This document shows, in pieces, positions 51,363 through 60,228 of a stretch of 64,000 bases of DNA. This DNA comes from Candidatus Rifleibacteriota bacterium (lineage in GTDB: Bacteria > Muiribacteriota > Ozemobacteria > Ozemobacterales > Ozemobacteraceae). Made by a program: the position numbers and the translations under genes. The stretch's first letter is position 1, and the number at the start of each line of letters is the position of its first letter. The stretch lies in contig JANJUX010000016.1 of assembly GCA_024710355.1 (NCBI GenBank), positions 124,001 to 188,000 on the forward strand. Reading direction: 5' to 3'. The notes under the pieces are model-generated. The model saw only the letters and a program-made list of their open reading frames with translations. It had not been told where the DNA came from and did no database searches.

Positions 51363-54300
51363 TCAGACTTTTTTGACGCCCGGGCCATTGATGCTGCTGC
51401 GGCCGGTGTTGCTGCCAACCACATTGATTTGAGTGCCGATGCGTTCTTTAAGCATGGCGACGTGCGAAATCACCCCGATCAGCTTGCCATCCTGCTGCAG
51501 ACCGGCGAGCGTATCGAGCGCCACCTGCAGAGCGTCGTCGTCGAGAGTGCCGAAGCCCTCGTCGAGAAACAGCGAATCGACGCGCACCTTTTTACTGGCC
51601 AGCTTTGACAGGCCAAGAGCCAACGAAAGACTTACGATAAAGCTCTCGCCGCCGGAGAGGTTTTTCGTCGAACGTATTTCACCGGCCTGATACTTGTCGA
51701 TGACCATCAATTCAAGCAGATCCTGCGGGTCGCGCGTCAGAAGATATCTGCCGGTCATTTTTTCGAGCTGCTGGTTGGCAAGACTGATTATAACGCCAAA
51801 AGTCAGCCCCTGAGCAAAGCGCGAGAATTTCTGACCGTCTTTCGAACCGATCAGATCGTTGAGCAGCTCCCACTTCCGGCACTCGATCGATTGCCGGTCG
51901 AGCTCGCTTTTGCGGGTGCTGATGCTTTCAAGAGCCCGCCGGTTATCTTCAAGTTTCTGCTTCAAACCGCCGATGGTTTCGCCGAGAATCTTGACCAGAG
52001 CGACCTGCTCAGCAACCGCCGCCTTTAGCTCATCTGCGGAAACATCGGTCAGGCTCAGCTGCAGTTCGCGCGCCAGCTGCTCCTCTCTGTCTTTGAGTCT
52101 GGTGCCGGTTTCTGCCACGCGCGCGTCGAGTTCCTGTGCCTGCCTGGCCAGCGCCTGGCGCTGCGGCGGGCTCATACGACAGCCAGTAAACATGGCCTCG
52201 TCGGCAAAGCCCTTCTGTTCGAGTTTTACAACGAAATCCTTCGCGAGCCCCGCAAGTTCCAGGCTTCGGCGCGCGATCGCCTCTTTCAGCCCGGCAATCT
52301 GCATTCTGGCTTCATTACGGCGATTTCGCACCTCTTCGACTGCCATCGCGGTCTTCTGCTGCCTTTTCTCGGTCTGGGCGATCTGTTTTTCACCATTTTG
52401 CTCTTCTTCGTCAGGGTCTTTGCTGCCAAAAAGCGCCTGTCGTTCGGCCACCAGCCCGCGCATTGCCTCATTGATACCGGCAATCGCCTGTTTTCGGCTG
52501 TTCAATGAATCTTTGAGGGCAACAACGGCGCCTTCAAGACCTTTAAGATCGGCAACGGTTTTCTGCAATCTGGCTTCGGCGGCGGTCTTCCGGCTTTGCG
52601 CTTCCTGCCATGCCTTCAGCCGCGACTGCAGCGAAGCGACAAGGGCACCATGATCGTTGCCATCAACCCCGGCGATGCCGAGATCAGACAGTTTCTTCGC
52701 AAAACCTTTTCTGGCGGCAGCAAGCTTGTTGCCAGCCTCTTCGGCCAGCCGCCGGCGGTCAAGAACAGCCTTTACCGCGTTCTGTGCCGCCTCACCCGCC
52801 TGCAGCATTCGTCCCTCTGCCTTGAGCAGCTTTCTTGCCAGCTCATGCCCGGCAGTCTGCATTGTATTTATCTGCGCTTCAAGGGCTTCAATCTCGGCAA
52901 TAACCTTTTCCAGCACCGCGGTGCGCTTCTGGTTTTCATCGAGCTCCGGAATATTGCCCAGCGCAAACGGGTGCTCGGTTGCGCCGCAAAGCGGGCATGG
53001 TCTGCCATCTTCGAGAAACCGGCGCCGGTCGGCTTCATAACCGGCAATCGTTCTGATAAAACCCGCTTCTCTAAGCAGATTGTCACGTTCAGCCTTGTAT
53101 TCGCGCAGTAATTTTCCGGCAAGGCGCTGACTCTGTTCTTCTATTTTTGCCTTCAGAGCCTTTTCAGCCGTCTCGGCTTCGCTTCTGAGGCTGTTGAATT
53201 CTTTTTCAGCGGTTTCCCGTTCTCTGGTGGCACTGACCGAGTTCTTTTCTTCTTTTTCAAGTTCTTTCTGGCGCTGTGCGACTTCGTCTTCAATCGGCCC
53301 AAGGCCGCCGGCAAGTTCACTGATCGCCGAAAACTGTTCGACCAGTATCTCGTCACGGGCATTTTCGGCCAGAAAACTGCCAATCAGTTCAAGTTCTTCG
53401 CTGTTTTTTTTCTGCGCCGCAGCCAGCTTTTTTCTCTGCAGTTCCTGCGCTTCAAGCCGCGCCTCGATAGCTCCACACTCGACTTCTGCGGCCGCCAGCG
53501 TCTGTCGGTGCCCGGTCACTTTAACATCGAGCGCGCGCACCTGCTGCCAGACAGACTTTTGCCCGACATGGGCATTTTTAAGAGCGGCGACCTGCTGTTC
53601 TGTTTCCTGCAGCAGTTTTTCCTGTTCACTGCAGGCCTTTTCAAGAGCGGGAAACCCGACTTCGGCAGCGATCAGAGCCTCGTCATCACTTTTCTGCTGC
53701 TGTCTGGTCAGCGTCAGTGCAGTAAAATCAGCGTCAAGCTCGGCCGCCTTTGCCGCCAGTTCGAGCCGGTCACGTTCGGGCCGGAAAGCGGTCAGCAGCC
53801 TGTCGTTTTCGGCCGCCTCGCTTCTGATTCTGGCAATATCTGAACGCATAGTCTCGATGCCGGTCAGCCATTGCAGTGCCCGCGAATCGGCCGCCTGTTT
53901 TTTCATGGCCTCTGATTCTTCGATCTGCTTCTGAGCCAGCTCGGCTCTCGTCTGGGCTTCTTCTTCGGGCAGCAGAATCTTTATGCCTCTGATTTCGGCA
54001 TTGAGGGTTTCGAGCCTGGCTTTTTCGGCACTGCACCGCTCATAAACCCGGCCGGAAATACGACTGAAGACATCACCGCCGGTAATCTGCTCGAGAATCG
54101 GCGCCCGATCTTTTGCCGGCGTCTGCAGAAAGGCGGCGAAACTGCCCTGTGCCAGCAGAATCGACCTGGTAAACTGCATGAAAGTCATGCCGGTCTTGTT
54201 TTCGATAACTTCAGCGACCAGCGATTTTTTGTTCTCGATCAGTTCGCCGGTGTCGGCGTCAGAAATTTCGTGTGCCGGTTCCTGCAGATTGCCGGTCGGG

Positions 54301-54611
54301 CTGCGTCGGGCGCGGGTCTGGCTCCAGTGGCATCTGAACCGGCCCAGCTGCGACTCAAACACGACTTCGGCAAAACATTCGGCGGTTTTGCGTGACATGA
54401 TCTCGTTGCTGCTTTTTACAACCTTCTTCAGTCTTGGAGTCATGCCGTAAAGAGCCAGACTTATCGCATCGAGAATCGTCGATTTGCCCGAGCCGGTCGG
54501 CCCCGTTATCGCAAAAATACCATTGGCCAGATAGGCCGGATCGGTGAAGTCGATCAACCATTCGCCATAAAGGGAATTCAGATTTTTAAAACGCAGCTGC
54601 TGTATCTTCAT
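51363..54611 (-). CDS. sbcC: SbcC-type exonuclease/ATPase subunit (Rad50 family)
   Basis: 1082 aa. The N-terminal ABC half has Walker A FAITGPTGSGKSTILDAI. Long coiled coils flank a zinc hook, Cys539-Pro-Leu-Cys542. The C-terminal half carries the signature NLSGGESFIVSLSLALGL and Walker B SLFLDEGFGTLDDD. Family knowledge: with SbcD it forms an ATP-dependent nuclease that opens hairpins and processes blocked double-strand DNA ends. The ATG follows AGAGGGA and lies 11 bp after the sbcD stop, the usual gene order. Complete. Confidence 0.96.
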   Translation of the reverse strand: MKIQQLRFKNLNSLYGEWLIDFTDPAYLANGIFAITGPTGSGKSTILDAISLALYGMTPRLKKVVKSSNEIMSRKTAECFAEVVFESQLGRFRCHWSQTRARRSPTGNLQEPAHEISDADTGELIENKKSLVAEVIENKTGMTFMQFTRSILLAQGSFAAFLQTPAKDRAPILEQITGGDVFSRISGRVYERCSAEKARLETLNAEIRGIKILLPEEEAQTRAELAQKQIEESEAMKKQAADSRALQWLTGIETMRSDIARIRSEAAENDRLLTAFRPERDRLELAAKAAELDADFTALTLTRQQQKSDDEALIAAEVGFPALEKACSEQEKLLQETEQQVAALKNAHVGQKSVWQQVRALDVKVTGHRQTLAAAEVECGAIEARLEAQELQRKKLAAAQKKNSEELELIGSFLAENARDEILVEQFSAISELAGGLGPIEDEVAQRQKELEKEEKNSVSATRERETAEKEFNSLRSEAETAEKALKAKIEEQSQRLAGKLLREYKAERDNLLREAGFIRTIAGYEADRRRFLEDGRPCPLCGATEHPFALGNIPELDENQKRTAVLEKVIAEIEALEAQINTMQTAGHELARKLLKAEGRMLQAGEAAQNAVKAVLDRRRLAEEAGNKLAAARKGFAKKLSDLGIAGVDGNDHGALVASLQSRLKAWQEAQSRKTAAEARLQKTVADLKGLEGAVVALKDSLNSRKQAIAGINEAMRGLVAERQALFGSKDPDEEEQNGEKQIAQTEKRQQKTAMAVEEVRNRRNEARMQIAGLKEAIARRSLELAGLAKDFVVKLEQKGFADEAMFTGCRMSPPQRQALARQAQELDARVAETGTRLKDREEQLARELQLSLTDVSADELKAAVAEQVALVKILGETIGGLKQKLEDNRRALESISTRKSELDRQSIECRKWELLNDLIGSKDGQKFSRFAQGLTFGVIISLANQQLEKMTGRYLLTRDPQDLLELMVIDKYQAGEIRSTKNLSGGESFIVSLSLALGLSKLASKKVRVDSLFLDEGFGTLDDDALQVALDTLAGLQQDGKLIGVISHVAMLKERIGTQINVVGSNTGRSSINGPGVKKV

Positions 54612-54622
54612 GAATTGTCCCT

Positions 54623-55852
54623 CTATTCCCGGTTACTGTCTTCTTCTGCAAGCGATGTCAGAATTTCAGAATAGGCCGCCTGCAGTTCGCGCCATTGCTC
54701 TTCGGCAACCCCATTCATTTCGAGGAACTTCTGAAAAACCCGCTGTTCATTGAGCGCATCATTTTCAGCCTCGCCGGCAAGACCTTCTATCAGGCCGCTG
54801 ACCAGTTTCTGGTTCTTAACTCTGACGATATTGATCTGTGTCCCCTCGACCAGTTTGAAAACTTCATCCTGAAGGTCCGGTCTCAGCTCATCACCGGTAT
54901 AGTCGACTTCGACCCAGGCATTGCTGTTTTCAGCCGTCAAAGTCTTCAGGCACGACCGGATCTGCTCGAAAGAGCCGGTTAATCGGCGCAGCGGCCGGCG
55001 GCAGGGCACCGCAATTTCTTCGACCGCGGGGCTTCTGCCGCTGAATTCTACGAGCAGCACCTGTTTCTGCTGCCCGGCTTCGCCGAATCCCATGGCAATT
55101 GGTGAGCCGCAATAGCGAAAGTGGTTTTTACCGGCCACTTTCTGGGCGACATGCAGGTGCCCCAGTGCCAGGTAATCGATTGCAGCCGGAAACACTTCGG
55201 TCGGGGCATGCGCCAGCGTGCCGACGTACAGTTCTCTGACGCCGTCGTCCTCGCTGACCTGGCCGCCCTGGGTAAACAGGTGCCCGGTGGCGAGCAGCGG
55301 AATTTCGCCGTTGTTTTTTCGCAGTTCTTCGGCAACTGCGCACACCCGTGCATAATGTTCCCTGATGCCCTGCAGCAGCTTGGCACCTTTCTCTTCGATG
55401 GTTTCCCCCGCTTCGACGCTGCGGATATCGCGATCGCGCAGATAGGGCACGGCGCACACCACCGCCAGCGGTTCCCCGGTTAGCCGGTTTTTGAGGGTAA
55501 TGACCTCATCTTCAGGGTTTTCTCCGGCCGCCCCGATGACATGAACACTGAGGGCTCTGAGAACTTCTCTGGGGGCATCGAGAAACGAGGGCGAATCATG
55601 GTTGCCGGCAACAATGATCACATGGTGGCAGCATGACCCCGCCAGGCCGGCGAGGAACCGGTAATAGAGCTCCTGCGCCCGGTTCGGCGGCGCAGTATTA
55701 TCGAAAACATCGCCCGCGACGACAAGAGCGTCGACCTGCCTGTCGATTATCGTCTGAGTCAGCCAACCAAGAAAGCTTTCGAACTCATCATACCTTTTAA
55801 AAGTTTCCAGCGACCGGCCAAGATGCCAGTCAGAAGTATGCAGCACCCGCAT
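54623..55852 (-). CDS. sbcD: SbcD-type nuclease subunit (Mre11 family)
   Basis: 409 aa. Phosphoesterase motifs with metal ligands are all present: HTSDWHLGRS, VVAGDVFDN, VAGNHDSPSF, TGHLFTQGG and LGHLHVAQ. A capping domain follows (about 290-400). It pairs with SbcC encoded 11 bp downstream. A strong GGAGGG site precedes the ATG. Confidence 0.96.
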   Translation of the reverse strand: MRVLHTSDWHLGRSLETFKRYDEFESFLGWLTQTIIDRQVDALVVAGDVFDNTAPPNRAQELYYRFLAGLAGSCCHHVIIVAGNHDSPSFLDAPREVLRALSVHVIGAAGENPEDEVITLKNRLTGEPLAVVCAVPYLRDRDIRSVEAGETIEEKGAKLLQGIREHYARVCAVAEELRKNNGEIPLLATGHLFTQGGQVSEDDGVRELYVGTLAHAPTEVFPAAIDYLALGHLHVAQKVAGKNHFRYCGSPIAMGFGEAGQQKQVLLVEFSGRSPAVEEIAVPCRRPLRRLTGSFEQIRSCLKTLTAENSNAWVEVDYTGDELRPDLQDEVFKLVEGTQINIVRVKNQKLVSGLIEGLAGEAENDALNEQRVFQKFLEMNGVAEEQWRELQAAYSEILTSLAEEDSNRE

Positions 55853-55952
55853 TACGCCCTCCCTGCCACTATCCGCAAATCATTCCCCGCCGCCCGCATT
55901 GTCGTGCATTGATAAACACAACTTCTGGGCACTTCCGCTTCTACACGCATGG

Positions 55953-56504
55953 TTAGACTGTTATCTGGTTTATTTTCAGCCATTCTTTCTTCAGTATGGA
56001 ATAAACAAACTGATCATATCTGTTTTCCTGTATCCAGTAATGTTCTCTGTTTTTTCCATCAAGTATAAACCCATTTTTTATCAGCACTTTTTGTGAAGCA
56101 ATGTTAATTTCAGATGTTGTTGCATATATTTTGTTTATTGGTTGCTCGGTTGCGAGGAAAATCTCAGTAACAAACGCTTTTACCAGAGCAGCCCCGATTT
56201 TTTTTCCGCGCGCTTTTTCCGGCAGATAAAACCCGATTTCCAGGCTCTGATTTCTTGGATTATAATCGAATGCCTTGATTTCACCCAGCATTTCGTTACT
56301 GACAGAGTCTTTTAGCACTCTGATCATGTTCCCCGGCACGGCCATCCATGCTTCAATTCTATTAAAATATTCATCTGCAGAACCAACATCTTTTACTGGG
56401 CGGCAAGTAAAATACTCATGATTGGTTTCATTTTTTTTCCAGTCATAGATAGCATAAAAATCAGCTTTCGTCGGCTTTTCAAGTAAATACATTTTCCAAG
56501 CCAC
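55953..56504 (-). CDS. GNAT-family N-acetyltransferase (RimJ/RimL-like), AT-rich
   Basis: 183 aa. The acetyl-CoA binding region reads EIGFYLPEKARGKKIGAALV and the later strand IYATTSEINIASQKVLIKNGF is typical of RimJ/RimL-type GNATs. It opens with GTG (56504); an ATG four codons later is also possible. The gene and its flanks are clearly richer in A and T than the surrounding sequence, with more AAA, ATT and TTT codons, which suggests recent acquisition. The substrate is unknown; this group acetylates protein N-termini, antibiotics or polyamines. Confidence 0.87.
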   Translation of the reverse strand: MAWKMYLLEKPTKADFYAIYDWKKNETNHEYFTCRPVKDVGSADEYFNRIEAWMAVPGNMIRVLKDSVSNEMLGEIKAFDYNPRNQSLEIGFYLPEKARGKKIGAALVKAFVTEIFLATEQPINKIYATTSEINIASQKVLIKNGFILDGKNREHYWIQENRYDQFVYSILKKEWLKINQITV

Positions 56505-56680
56505 CCATTCAACTCTTCTATAAATCCACTTTATCGTCGCAAAGTTTCATTGTGCCTGTATTGTCTTCATTGTTTTCAAAAATAAAACGTAGAAATAAAT
56601 CGCAGCCTGTTTTTACTTTTTTACCCTTGGGTTCATCTTATTTCAAAGGATCAATTTTAATAGACTTCAATCAGCCAGGA

Positions 56681-57856
56681 TCATTCTTCCGGAATATTTT
56701 CCGGACTGTTTTCTGAAGCAATTTCCTGGTCTGGTTGCTGGGGCTCCTGGCGGTTCCAGAGTTTGGCCCAGAAGGAGAGGGCTTCGGGGTCGCGGTGCAG
56801 GCGGGCGCAGATTTCGTTGTAGGCGCAGAGAGCTTCTGAGATTTCGCCGGAGGCGGCGCGGTCGATGCGATCGCCAGGGTTACCAGCAACCAGCTGGCGC
56901 AGGCCTTTGACCAGATCGGTCAGGGGCGAAATGAGAACCGAAGCGGCGAGTACCCCGAAAATGGCTGCGAATAAACCGACGCCGAGAGTGAAAGCGATCG
57001 TGCCCCGGCGCAAGTGCGCGAGAAGACCGGCAATGGCGGTCTCCGGAATACCGGTGCAGATGCCGAGGCCCGATTTTTCCATGCGGACAACGGTCTGAAG
57101 GTAGCCGGACTCGCGAATCAGAAGATCCTGGTAGTCCATCCATTCACTGTGCGGTGCAAAATTTTCGGGAAGCTCACCGGCACTCAAAAGTATCTTCGCA
57201 TCTTTGTCGATAAGCGCAATATAGCCGCGCGGGTGCGGCTTGAGACTGGTCATCATTTCGAGCAACTTGTTGGTGCGGTCGAGCACAATGCCGCAGCTGA
57301 GCAGCCCGATAACCCTTTCCTCGTGCACGACCGGCACGATGAAAGAATTCATCAAACGGTCGGTGGCAGACTTGAAAAAGGCCGAAAACACCGGCGTTCG
57401 CATTTCGAGAGCCCTGACCAGATCGAGATAAACCATGCGGGTTTTTTCCTGCTCACGGTAGTTCTGAAAATTTTCGCCGGCATATTTCGCCAGATCGCGG
57501 CCATCGGCATAGGCGGCAGCCTTCAGCGGCCCGGCCGGGTCGAAATAATAAATGTTGTTGAACAGCGAAGAAGAATCGACAGCCACCTGCAGAAACTTCT
57601 GGATATCTTCGGCCGAACCGCCGTTGAGAACAGTGTGCCGGCTCAAACGCATTATGGCATCGGCGGCATCGTCAGCCTTGTCATTGAGACTCGAACTGAT
57701 GGTCGTGGCAATGCTGCGCATCGAATCATTGAACTGACCAACGATAATACGCCGACTTTCGAGATAATTCAGGGTACCAGCCCCGACGGCGGCAATGACG
57801 CTGAGAAGCAGAAAAAGCACGGTAATCTGAAAATACAGACTGAAAGAAAATTTCAT
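56681..57856 (-). CDS. Cache-HAMP membrane sensor without an output domain
   Basis: About 391 aa from the ATG at 57856; an ATG 11 codons upstream (57889) is the alternative, and neither has a good Shine-Dalgarno. TM1 (about 9-30), a double-Cache-like periplasmic domain (about 35-275, with FNNIYYFDPAGPLKAA and GYIALIDKDAKILLS), TM2 (about 288-312) and a HAMP-like helix pair (ISPLTDLVKGLRQLVAGN). After the HAMP there are only about 55 residues, ending in an acidic, Pro/Gln-rich tail, with no kinase, cyclase, phosphatase or MCP domain. It may signal through another protein or be a remnant of a longer sensor; no frameshift was found. Confidence 0.8.
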   Translation of the reverse strand: MKFSFSLYFQITVLFLLLSVIAAVGAGTLNYLESRRIIVGQFNDSMRSIATTISSSLNDKADDAADAIMRLSRHTVLNGGSAEDIQKFLQVAVDSSSLFNNIYYFDPAGPLKAAAYADGRDLAKYAGENFQNYREQEKTRMVYLDLVRALEMRTPVFSAFFKSATDRLMNSFIVPVVHEERVIGLLSCGIVLDRTNKLLEMMTSLKPHPRGYIALIDKDAKILLSAGELPENFAPHSEWMDYQDLLIRESGYLQTVVRMEKSGLGICTGIPETAIAGLLAHLRRGTIAFTLGVGLFAAIFGVLAASVLISPLTDLVKGLRQLVAGNPGDRIDRAASGEISEALCAYNEICARLHRDPEALSFWAKLWNRQEPQQPDQEIASENSPENIPEE

Positions 57857-57866
57857 AAAATTTCGA

Positions 57867-57882
57867 AAGACTCCTGAGTCTT
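57867..57882. promoter_or_regulatory. 16-bp palindrome at the start of the Cache-HAMP gene
   Basis: AAGACTC-CT-GAGTCTT, 7-bp arms with a 2-bp centre, lies 10 bp before the preferred start codon. The small centre favours a protein-binding site over an RNA hairpin. If the longer start is used it is merely coding. Confidence 0.3.
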
Positions 57883-58004
57883 GTGGCATAACTGTCAGTG
57901 TGACTGCGAATAAACCATTATACAGATTAATACCCCGATTGCTAAGCCCCCCGCCACAAATAGTTGGAAAATGTTAATTGCAAAACTAAGTGCAGTTTGA
58001 AGAT

Positions 58005-58034
58005 AAAAAAAGCCCGCCGACAGGAGCCGGCGGG
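58005..58034 (-). terminator. rho-independent terminator of the metallophosphoesterase gene
   Basis: On the minus strand CCCGCCG and CGGCGGG form a perfect 7-bp GC stem (58028-58034 and 58013-58019) with an 8-nt loop, followed by a run of seven Ts (58005-58011). It lies 26 bp after the stop codon at 58061. Confidence 0.9.
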
Positions 58035-58060
58035 AAGAGAAATTTGCGCAACTTCAGTCT

Positions 58061-59239
58061 TTATAAAACTCTCAAGGAGGCAACCTCGACGATGTCTTCG
58101 GAAAAAATGCCGCGCACGGCCTTCTGATAGACCTTGCAGGTGCCATCGTCGAACTTTTCGACTTCAACAAAGCCCGGCAGCGAACGAAGTTCTTTTATAT
58201 CCGGCTGGCTCGGGCAGAAATAACCGGGGTTGGCATAAGCATGATTTTTACCGTTACCGCACAGGCTGAGGGTCGGGCAATGCGTGTGCGCCATTACCGC
58301 CACTTTGCAGTGAGGGTTGTTGATAAAATGCATCCTGACAAAATGACCCAGGCCATCATAGGCAACCTCGGCCTCACAAAGCGCTTCATAAAAGTTGTCT
58401 GCGGTAATCAGGTTCGGGTAGAAACGGGCAACTCCATCGGTGCGCACTTCCACCAGACTTTTTCCGGCAACCTTGAACTCAAGCAGATTATTGCGGTTAT
58501 GCTGCAGCATCAAATCGAGAATGATGCGGGCCGGGTTGAATTTTTCGCCACGATGCGCCTGCTGCATAAGCTGCGCAATCAGATCGTGCAGTTTGATGCC
58601 GAAACTGTCATAGCTCGTGCTGCCACAACCCGCCACGCAGGCTGCATTCATGCGATGCGTGCTGGCAATACGCTTTTGAAGAAAATGACAATAAATACGG
58701 GCCACAAAGTAACCAAGCGGCAGCGGCGCCATCGGGTTTTCTTCGTTCAGCGCCGGCTTGTTGAACAGATCGTGCTGATGACCGTGTTCGGCCCAGATCG
58801 TATCATTGAGATAATAGGTATTGGCAACCGCCGCCTTTTCATGGTCCTGGCCATGCCCGGGCAATACCCGCCGATCAGACCTTGCGGCGAGGGCCTGGTT
58901 GATGTCTTTCAATTCGACTTCCATGTCGTGGTCGCCGTTGATGAAGCGCACCCTGACTTCTTCGAGCAGGCTGATAAAGTCGCCATCATTCTGCCGCTGA
59001 AAAATACCGGGGTTCTGATCCATTATCAGCGCAACCGAGGGCGGGGCACAGAACGGGTGATAGTTCCACAGATCGAACCAGTCGCCAAGTATGACAAGCT
59101 CGTCGATATTGCGGGCATTTTCCTGCAGATAGCGCAAAAAGCACTTCAGCAGAGGTTCGTGCACCGATTTCTGATACCAGTTGGTTTCGGCTCCCGAGCC
59201 AATATGCAGATCGCCGACAAAAACAGTGCGACTGGCCAT
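58061..59239 (-). CDS. calcineurin-like metallophosphoesterase
   Basis: 392 aa. Phosphoesterase motifs: VGDLHIGSG (Asp-x-His), VILGDWFDLW (Gly-Asp), then NGDHDMEV where most relatives have GNHD, then AEHGHQHD and VMAHTHCPTL (two His). The Asn-to-Asp change affects a metal/substrate ligand position but may still bind metal. The domain resembles UDP-diacylglucosamine hydrolase-like and YfcE-like enzymes, but the substrate is unknown. AAGGAGAGG precedes the ATG, and a strong terminator follows the stop, so it is probably a single-gene unit. Confidence 0.87.
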   Translation of the reverse strand: MASRTVFVGDLHIGSGAETNWYQKSVHEPLLKCFLRYLQENARNIDELVILGDWFDLWNYHPFCAPPSVALIMDQNPGIFQRQNDGDFISLLEEVRVRFINGDHDMEVELKDINQALAARSDRRVLPGHGQDHEKAAVANTYYLNDTIWAEHGHQHDLFNKPALNEENPMAPLPLGYFVARIYCHFLQKRIASTHRMNAACVAGCGSTSYDSFGIKLHDLIAQLMQQAHRGEKFNPARIILDLMLQHNRNNLLEFKVAGKSLVEVRTDGVARFYPNLITADNFYEALCEAEVAYDGLGHFVRMHFINNPHCKVAVMAHTHCPTLSLCGNGKNHAYANPGYFCPSQPDIKELRSLPGFVEVEKFDDGTCKVYQKAVRGIFSEDIVEVASLRVL

Positions 59240-59300
59240 GACGCCTCTCCTTTTATCTGAGGCAAATGCAGATATTGCTGCAGCAGAATGCCGTTTATAG

Positions 59301-59306
59301 TATAAT
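59301..59306 (+). promoter_or_regulatory. candidate -10 element of zupT
   Basis: A perfect TATAAT lies 88 bp before the zupT start in the 155-bp divergent gap. The nearest -35-like TTGCTG (59275-59280) is 20 bp away, which is longer than usual. Confidence 0.3.
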
Positions 59307-59394
59307 TGCCTCCCGGTCCCTCTAACTTAAATATAACCCTTTTAAGAAAAAATTCCTACCTTTGCGAAATAATTCGCCATAACACGGAGACAAA

Positions 59395-60225
59395 ATGTAC
59401 GCAGACAACCTGTTCCAAGCTTTCATGCTGACAATGTTTGCCGGCCTGGCCACCGGCATTGGCAGCATGCTTGCCTTTCTTTCAAAAAAAACCAGCAAAC
59501 GCTTTCTTGCCGTAGCTCTCGGATTCTCTGCCGGAGTCATGATCTACGTTTCGATGATCGAAATTTTTGTCAAGGCCAAAGACTCTCTGGTCGCGGCAGT
59601 TGGCCCAACCCGGGGCTACTGGTATACCACCATCGCCTTTTTCTGCGGCATGTTTTTAATCACTCTTATCGATAAACTGGTGCCTGAATTCGAAAACCCG
59701 CACGAAGCACACGAAGTCAGCGAGCTCGAACGCAACCCGGAAAAAAACGAAGCGGGCAAAAAGCCTAATACCGCCAGCCTGCACCGCATGGGCATCTTCT
59801 CGGCAATCGCAATCGCCATTCACAACTTTCCGGAAGGCCTCGCTACCTTTACTGCCGCCCTCCAGGATCCGAAACTTGGGGTCAGCATTGCAGTCGCAAT
59901 AGCCATTCACAACATCCCCGAAGGAATCGCGGTGTCGGTGCCGATCTACTATTCCACCGGCAGTCGCCGCAAAGCCTTTATGTACTCGTTCCTTTCGGGC
60001 ATGTCTGAACCGGTTGGAGCAATTTTTGGTTATTTCGTTCTGATGCCGTTTTTCAACGACACAATGTTTGGCCTTCTATTTGCCGGGGTTGCCGGCATTA
60101 TGGTCTTCATTTCGCTCGACCAGCTGCTGCCCGCCGCCGAAAAATACGGCGAACACCACCTGTGTACCTACGGCGTCGTTTCAGGCATGATGGTCATGGC
60201 CGTAAGCCTGCTGATGTTCTCCTGA
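59395..60225 (+). CDS. zupT: ZIP-family metal transporter ZupT
   Basis: 276 aa with about eight TM segments. ZupT metal-binding motifs are seen in IHNFPEGLATF (TM4) and IHNIPEGIAVS (TM5), both with His, Asn, Pro and Glu. A charged cytoplasmic loop (about 100-130) contains His and Glu. Family knowledge: imports Zn2+ and other divalent cations. CACGGAGAC precedes the ATG. Three zinc-ribbon proteins are encoded in the window, two of them next to zupT, but no Zur-type operator was recognised. Confidence 0.95.
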   Translation: MYADNLFQAFMLTMFAGLATGIGSMLAFLSKKTSKRFLAVALGFSAGVMIYVSMIEIFVKAKDSLVAAVGPTRGYWYTTIAFFCGMFLITLIDKLVPEFENPHEAHEVSELERNPEKNEAGKKPNTASLHRMGIFSAIAIAIHNFPEGLATFTAALQDPKLGVSIAVAIAIHNIPEGIAVSVPIYYSTGSRRKAFMYSFLSGMSEPVGAIFGYFVLMPFFNDTMFGLLFAGVAGIMVFISLDQLLPAAEKYGEHHLCTYGVVSGMMVMAVSLLMFS

Positions 60226-60228
60226 ATT

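Noticed and set aside
58241..59260. 339-codon plus-strand open frame
   Set aside because: Antisense of the metallophosphoesterase gene, which has its own Shine-Dalgarno, catalytic motifs and terminator.
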